A stretch of 21,796 bases of DNA from Kiritimatiellia bacterium. GTDB lineage: Bacteria; Verrucomicrobiota; Kiritimatiellia; RFP12; UBA1067. Position numbers and translations under genes: made by a program. Shown here piece after piece: positions 17,831 to 21,796 of this stretch (positions are counted from its first letter, which is position 1; each line of letters opens with the position of its first letter). Under the pieces are notes generated by a model that did no database searches, was not told the origin of the DNA, and worked only from the letters and a program-made list of their open reading frames with translations. Location: positions 1-21,796 of the forward strand of contig JAKSOY010000048.1 in NCBI GenBank assembly GCA_024405255.1, written 5' to 3'.

Positions 17831-17860
17831 TTGACAGGGAATAAGAGGGCATGCTAAAAT
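17831..17860 (+). promoter_or_regulatory. Near-consensus sigma-70 promoter of the DUF4091 gene, giving a leaderless or near-leaderless mRNA
   Basis: TTGACA at 17831-17836, an 18-nt spacer, then TAAAAT at 17855-17860 preceded by TGC (extended -10). The expected transcription start is 6-8 nt after the -10, at about 17866-17868. The ATG is at 17867. No Shine-Dalgarno sequence lies between. Confidence 0.75.
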
Positions 17861-17866
17861 TCCACC

Positions 17867-20800
17867 ATGAAAAATATCATTCTTGTTGTTGGCGTTCTTT
17901 GCGCCGTGCTGGTGGGGGCTCAGAACGCGGCGGCGCCTTGGGCGGTCGACCTGGCATTGGCACGGGGGAATTTCTGGCGGCAGCGCGCGCCGATCGCCGT
18001 TTCGAACCCGCTCGACAAGTCGTGCGCGGGGAGTTTGGCGACCGTTTCGCTCGATGCGCTGGGACTTGTCGGCACGCGCGTCGAGGAATTGCGGCTTGTG
18101 GACGAGCGCGGGAAGGAGCTTCTCTACAGCGTGTGGGCAAAGGATCGGGTGACAGCGGGGAAGATTCCCGCAGGCGCGGAATTCACGCTCCCCGTCACGC
18201 TGCCGGCCCGCGGAAAGGCCACCTACTGGCTCTATTGGGACAACCCGGTGGCCTGGGGTCTTGCCGATTCCTACCCCGAGAAGGCGGCACGGACCCCGTC
18301 TCAGGCGATGGCGCAGGCGGGCGCGCCGGAGCGGCTGAACGTGCGGTTCGACGGCGAAACGGCGGTGTGGCCTGCAGGTGTGCGGACATGGGACTTCCGC
18401 GTACCGGTTCGGCTTTTGAACCTCACGAAGGACGATCGGGCCAAAACGCTCACCTCGTTCCCGCTGAACGAGGCCCTGCGGGGCGTGCAAGCCGCCGAAA
18501 TGCGTCTTTTCGACGGATCGACGGAGCTGACGGCGTGTCCGGTGGGGGATCGGATGTTCTTCTCGTGCGCGGTACCGGCGCAAACCGCCAAGACGATCTG
18601 GTTCTACGTGAAGGCGGGCGCGAGACGGACGGCGGCGAAGAAGGAAGCGGCGACGAGCACGCTCGGAAGCGTGATTCCGTCCGACCAGGTGCTTGTGCAG
18701 AAGGCCGACGTCCCCGACCTCGCCGCCTTCGAGCAGCTTTGCGCGGGAACGGTCAACCTCGTGACGAACGGCGGGTTCGAAGAGGACATGGAGGGCTGGC
18801 AGCCGCCCGTTGAATCGGCGGCGAACGGCGTTTCCTACGCGGTGATGGAAACGGGAGGATTCTCCGGCAAGCGGTTCGCGAAGATGTCCGTTCCCGCGAA
18901 GGCGCCGAGCGCTTGGCGCGGCTGGCATCAGAACATCTCGATCATTCCCGGACGGTGTTACTTCTTCGGCGGCGCGCTGGCGGCCGAGAATCTGGACGAG
19001 CCGACCTCCATCTATGTGCATACGATCAACCGCGCGGGCCGAACGACGCAGACGCTGGAGACGAATGGCCGGGTGGAGGGAACGACGCCCTGGGCGCCGC
19101 GCTTCGGTTATGTGACCACGCGGTCGGATGACGTGAAGCTCATTCTGCATCTGACGACGAGAGGCCACGGCACCTTGTCCCACGACGGCATCTTTGTCAC
19201 CGAGTTCCTGCCCTCCCAGGTCGGCGACCCGGAAGCGCCCCCGGCGACGGGCTCGATGAAGGACCTCGTCGTGCAGGCGGTCGATCCGGTCATCAAGGTG
19301 TTCCATGAAACGCCCGTGAAGGACGAACGGACATTCCACGTGTCGCTCGCGCGCAACGAGACGGAACCGTTGCAGCTCGCCATCCGTTCGCCGGAGAAGA
19401 TCCCCTCGCTCGACGTGGTGGTGACGCCGCCTGCGGCCCTGGGACTCACCGTTGAAACGGGGTGGGTGGACTACGTGCCGGTCGACTACAAGTCGTCCTA
19501 CTACAGCCTGCGCACGCCGGTCTGGGAATTGAAGCGTCCGCCTCGGGCGCCGAATTGCGACGGCTGGACGGGCTGGTGGCCGGATCCGATTCGTCCGGAG
19601 ACCACGGGAACGCTCGTGGCGAACAAGACGCAGCCGATTTGGCTCAATGTGAAGACGACCGCCCAGACGCCACCCGGCGACTACCAAGGCAAGATCGAGT
19701 GGAAGGCGGCAGGACGCGTCCTGCGTACGGACACCTTCCGCGTGCGCGTGTGGAATTTCACGTTGCCGGCGATCGCCGAGACGCCGGCGGTTTTCGATGT
19801 GCGCATGCAGTCGCCGTTGTGGCAGGAGACGTTCAAGGGGATGGATGAAGAGGCGCGGCGGCGGGCGATCTGGAAGTTCTATTCCGAGAAGCGGATCTGT
19901 CCGGAAACGATCGGCAACAACATCCGCTTCAAGAAGACACCCGAGGGACGCGTGACGGCCGATTTCACGGCCTACGACGTGGCGGCCAAGATGTATTTCG
20001 AAGACTACCACTTCCCGGTCTCCTACACGCCGTGGTGCTTCTACTTTTTCGGCTGGGCGCTGCCGCCGTCGGACTTCCTGGGCGAGAAGCCCTATCCGGG
20101 CACGTGGCCGTTCAAGGGCGCGGACCGTACGCAGCTGCGTCCGGAGTACAAGCGCGTCGTCCAGGCGGCGATCAAGCTCTACTGGGACCACATGAAGGCG
20201 AAAGGATGGGCCAACCGGATCGTGTTCTATGTTTCCGACGAGCCGCATTTCCATCGCAAGGACGTGCGGGACCAGATGAAGGCCCTCTGCGCGATGATCC
20301 ACGAGGTCGACCCTGCGATCAAGATCTATTCGAGCACGTGGCGGCATTGTCCCGAATGGAACGGCTCGCTCGACGTGTGGGGCGTGGGGCACTACGGGTG
20401 CTTCCCCGTCTCGGAAATGAAGGCCCGCGCGGCGGCCGGACAGCATTTGTGGTTCACGACGGACGGCCAGTTCTGCCTCGATACGCCCTACTGCGCAGTC
20501 GAGCGTCTCCTGCCGCACTACTGCGTGGCCTTCCAGGCGGAAGCCTACGAGTTCTGGGGTGCGACCTGGCTCACCTACAACCCATGGAAGTTCGGCTGGC
20601 ATGCGTTCATCCACCAAACCGATACACCCGGCGACTCCTATTATGTGCGCTATCCGAACGGGGACGGCTACCTCATCTATCCCGGCATTCCCGGGCGCAT
20701 CCAGGGCCCCTCCTCGTGCGTACGCCTTGAAGCCGCGCGCGACGGTGTGGAAGACTTCAGCTACCTGAAGGCGCTCGAACGGCTCGCCGCCAAGAGCGGT

Positions 20801-20953
20801 CCCAACGCAGAGGCCGCCAAGGCGCTCCTCGCGAAGTTCCGCGCGCTCGTCTCCATTCCCAACGCAGGCGGCCGCCACTCCACGCAGATCCTTCCCGAGC
20901 CAGAAAAGATCAACCTCTACCGCGAAGAAGCCGGCGAGTTGCTCTCGCGCTAA
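17867..20953 (+). CDS. Secreted DUF4091 glycoside-hydrolase-like protein, 1028 aa
   Basis: The signal peptide is MKNIILVVGVLCAVLVGAQNAAA. Residues 30-270 hold two beta-rich sections around sugar-enzyme-like phrases (FWRQRAPIAVSNP; TWDFRVPVRLLNL). Residues 296-312 read LVTNGGFEEDMEGWQPP, the usual opening of a CBM4/9-like jelly roll that runs to about 455. After another beta domain (about 485-645), an alpha/beta barrel follows with VSDEPH at 789-794, whose Asp791/Glu792 are candidate catalytic acids. The C-terminus has DUF4091 features from about 895: WGATWLTYNPW, NGDGYLIYPG, and SSCVRLEAARDGVEDFSYLKAL. DUF4091 proteins are common in gut glycan degraders; the bond cleaved is not known. It is the only plus-strand gene in the window and is divergent from purL. 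Its stop is 8 bp from the convergent pseudogene. Confidence 0.93.
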   Translation: MKNIILVVGVLCAVLVGAQNAAAPWAVDLALARGNFWRQRAPIAVSNPLDKSCAGSLATVSLDALGLVGTRVEELRLVDERGKELLYSVWAKDRVTAGKIPAGAEFTLPVTLPARGKATYWLYWDNPVAWGLADSYPEKAARTPSQAMAQAGAPERLNVRFDGETAVWPAGVRTWDFRVPVRLLNLTKDDRAKTLTSFPLNEALRGVQAAEMRLFDGSTELTACPVGDRMFFSCAVPAQTAKTIWFYVKAGARRTAAKKEAATSTLGSVIPSDQVLVQKADVPDLAAFEQLCAGTVNLVTNGGFEEDMEGWQPPVESAANGVSYAVMETGGFSGKRFAKMSVPAKAPSAWRGWHQNISIIPGRCYFFGGALAAENLDEPTSIYVHTINRAGRTTQTLETNGRVEGTTPWAPRFGYVTTRSDDVKLILHLTTRGHGTLSHDGIFVTEFLPSQVGDPEAPPATGSMKDLVVQAVDPVIKVFHETPVKDERTFHVSLARNETEPLQLAIRSPEKIPSLDVVVTPPAALGLTVETGWVDYVPVDYKSSYYSLRTPVWELKRPPRAPNCDGWTGWWPDPIRPETTGTLVANKTQPIWLNVKTTAQTPPGDYQGKIEWKAAGRVLRTDTFRVRVWNFTLPAIAETPAVFDVRMQSPLWQETFKGMDEEARRRAIWKFYSEKRICPETIGNNIRFKKTPEGRVTADFTAYDVAAKMYFEDYHFPVSYTPWCFYFFGWALPPSDFLGEKPYPGTWPFKGADRTQLRPEYKRVVQAAIKLYWDHMKAKGWANRIVFYVSDEPHFHRKDVRDQMKALCAMIHEVDPAIKIYSSTWRHCPEWNGSLDVWGVGHYGCFPVSEMKARAAAGQHLWFTTDGQFCLDTPYCAVERLLPHYCVAFQAEAYEFWGATWLTYNPWKFGWHAFIHQTDTPGDSYYVRYPNGDGYLIYPGIPGRIQGPSSCVRLEAARDGVEDFSYLKALERLAAKSGPNAEAAKALLAKFRALVSIPNAGGRHSTQILPEPEKINLYREEAGELLSR

Positions 20954-20961
20954 ATGCGGAT

Positions 20962-21389
20962 TTAGACCAAACTTATGACGACAACATGGCTGGGCTCCTC
21001 CGTCCAGCCAAGTTTGTCGACAACCCCGTCTTTTATGCTCTGCTTAACCTTGAGCGCTTGGGCTCGTGGCACGCGATGTACGAGCAGCTCATTGGCGGAC
21101 ACCCTTTCAGTTGTCATGACGTTGATTTTCGGCAACCAAGCCGGAACTTGTTCCACGACATCGATTCCCTGCTCGGCCATTTGAATGGCATAAGACTCAC
21201 GAAACCAGACTTTCAAGTCAATCAAATCCATCTTCAGCAAATCCTCTTCGGCGTGTCTTTGCGCGGCAATCAACCGCCCCACGTACTTTTCTGCCGCTTC
21301 AGCGATGCCAATTGCGCCTTCAATGCAGCACCAAGTGCACCACGGTCAACCCCCGTCTGTCCACCGGAAACAATCTTCGCGACATACAT
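20962..21389 (-). pseudogene. Broken SLOG / molybdenum-carrier-like gene, frameshifted after about 24 codons
   Basis: GGAGGA at 21397-21402 sits 7 nt before the ATG at 21389. From there the frame reads MYVAKIVSGGQTGVDRGALGAAL, the nucleotide-binding opening of YpsA/molybdenum-cofactor-carrier SLOG proteins (GGQTGVDRxAL). The frame then stops at 21270 after 39 codons. A second minus frame is open from about 21345 to 20962 and reads IEGAIGIAEAAEKYVGRLI, then 95 more residues (DLIDLKVWFRESYAIQMAEQ; VMTTERVSANELLVHRVPRA; EEPSHVVVISLV). The second part does not look like the expected GGWCP...GRRAEDG continuation. This is therefore either a frameshift or an internal deletion joining two unrelated genes. 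Read alone, the second part could be a 106-aa protein from a GTG at 21282. I do not recognise it. Composition is lower-GC than the core genes. Confidence 0.5.
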
Positions 21390-21390
21390 G

Positions 21391-21519
21391 TTACAGTCCT
21401 CCGCATTTCTTCAATTCTTTTCGAAAGGTATAGGGAACCTCCCTCATGACATCTGACACCCCGCAAAGAAACTTTCTCATTTTCCATTTGCCGATATTAC
21501 CCGGAACATCCCCACGCAT
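21391..21519 (-). CDS. Possible 42-aa ORF ahead of the SLOG-like gene
   Basis: An ATG at 21519 follows a GGGGGG tract by about 5 nt and opens 42 codons (MRGDVPGNIGKWKMRKFLCG...). It stops with TAA one base before the ATG of the SLOG-like gene, so the two could be translationally coupled. The peptide is basic and ends KELKKCGGL. Its stop region contains the ribosome site of the next gene. It could be a leader peptide, a gene fragment, or chance. Confidence 0.25.
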   Translation of the reverse strand: MRGDVPGNIGKWKMRKFLCGVSDVMREVPYTFRKELKKCGGL

Positions 21520-21523
21520 ATGC

Positions 21524-21613
21524 CCCCCAATAGAGCGCCCATCTATTGGGCCTAAACAGAGCATTCCCGCGCGTGTAGGGGAAACCCTCAATAGAGGGCG
21601 CGTCTATTGTGGG
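21524..21613. repeat. Paired inverted repeats (twin hairpins) abutting the CRISPR array
   Basis: Hairpin 1 has arms CCCAATAGA (21526-21534) and TCTATTGGG (21542-21550) with the 7-nt loop GCGCCCA. Hairpin 2 has arms CAATAGA (21589-21595) and TCTATTG (21603-21609) with the 7-nt loop GGGCGCG; beyond one T-T mismatch, CCC/GGG pairs extend its stem. The loops contain GCGCCC and GGGCGC, which are exact complements. The two elements are therefore near reverse complements and can also pair with each other: 7 + 6 + 7 bp with two 1-nt bulges around a 40-nt loop. The right end overlaps the first bases of CRISPR repeat 1. Confidence 0.8.
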
Positions 21614-21796
21614 TTCAATTCACGCCCCCGCGTGGGGGGCGACAGGTCGCCTGCGGATCCGTTTTCTACACGGCAGGTTTCAATTCACGCCCCCGCGTGG
21701 GGGGCGACCAGAGGTTCACGACGAGGTGCGTCAAACGGTGGTTCAATTGACGCCCCCGCGTGGGGGGCGGCGTGTTGTGTTCGATGTCGTGCGCCA
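21612..21796 (-). CRISPR. Type I-C-like CRISPR array, incomplete (three repeats, runs off the window)
   Basis: Three 32-bp repeats lie at 21612-21643, 21677-21708 and 21740-21771, with spacers of 33 nt (21644-21676) and 31 nt (21709-21739) and a third spacer cut by the window end. On the minus strand the repeat begins GTCGCCCCCCACGCGGGG and ends GTGAATTGAAAC, with an internal palindrome. This is the type I-C repeat form. Repeat 2 is taken as consensus. Repeat 1 has one change (second plus-strand base T to G). Repeat 3 has the same change plus two more. By the usual I-C orientation, transcription runs right to left, the leader and cas genes lie beyond the right edge, and this is the leader-distal end. 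No cas gene is in the window, so subtype rests on the repeat alone. Confidence 0.93.

Noticed and set aside
20986..21456. A 156-codon plus-strand frame downstream of the DUF4091 gene
   Set aside because: It lies opposite the SLOG-like gene, which has a strong ribosome site and a recognisable motif; this frame has neither.
21553..21584. A possible decayed CRISPR repeat between the two hairpins
   Set aside because: Aligned on GCGTG, only 17 of 32 positions match and the gap to repeat 1 would be 27 nt. The similarity is confined to the GC-rich palindrome.

Overview
The window is GC-rich bacterial DNA (a 60-base sample inside purL counts 40 G/C of 60) with tightly packed genes, all but one on the minus strand. 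The gene content suggests a saccharolytic member of the Planctomycetes-Verrucomicrobia-Chlamydiae group, perhaps Kiritimatiellota or Lentisphaerota. The grounds are a GH109-type oxidoreductase, a planctomycete-style tandem acetylxylan-esterase-like protein, a DUF4091 secreted protein, RNase Y and a large single-chain PurL. This placement is inference; no rRNA or tRNA is visible.

Left block (about 1-8900, minus strand, listed in transcription order): a small secreted repeat protein; glnS; a secreted two-domain esterase-like protein; an AT-richer lipoprotein gene that looks acquired; a GH109-like oxidoreductase; a secreted protein with glycoside-hydrolase-like features; and a 56-codon ORF that may be a broken transporter start. 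The esterase, the GH109-like protein and the hydrolase-like protein fit a small set for breaking down acetylated or amino-sugar glycans, with glnS embedded among them.

Middle block (about 8999-17717, minus strand): a probable operon purL - xseB - GHKL ATPase - rny - secreted protein with an Asp7 tail. Gaps are 13 nt, an ATGA overlap, 2 nt and 35 nt. It joins purine synthesis, DNA end processing and mRNA turnover to an uncharacterised GHKL ATPase. purL carries an in-frame AT-rich insert in the linker before its glutaminase domain.

Right block: a 149-bp divergent intergenic region holds a TATAAT box for purL and a near-consensus promoter for a 1028-aa DUF4091 protein on the plus strand. That promoter lies so close to the ATG that the mRNA should be leaderless or nearly so. 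After this gene the composition drops and the DNA looks accessory. There is a frameshifted or truncated SLOG/molybdenum-carrier-like gene, a possible 42-aa ORF, a pair of CAATAGA-N7-TCTATTG hairpins with complementary loops, and the end of a type I-C-like CRISPR array that leaves the window. No cas genes are in view.

The least explained items are the twin-hairpin element abutting the CRISPR array, the leaderless promoter, the AT-rich purL insert and the GHKL ATPase between xseB and rny.
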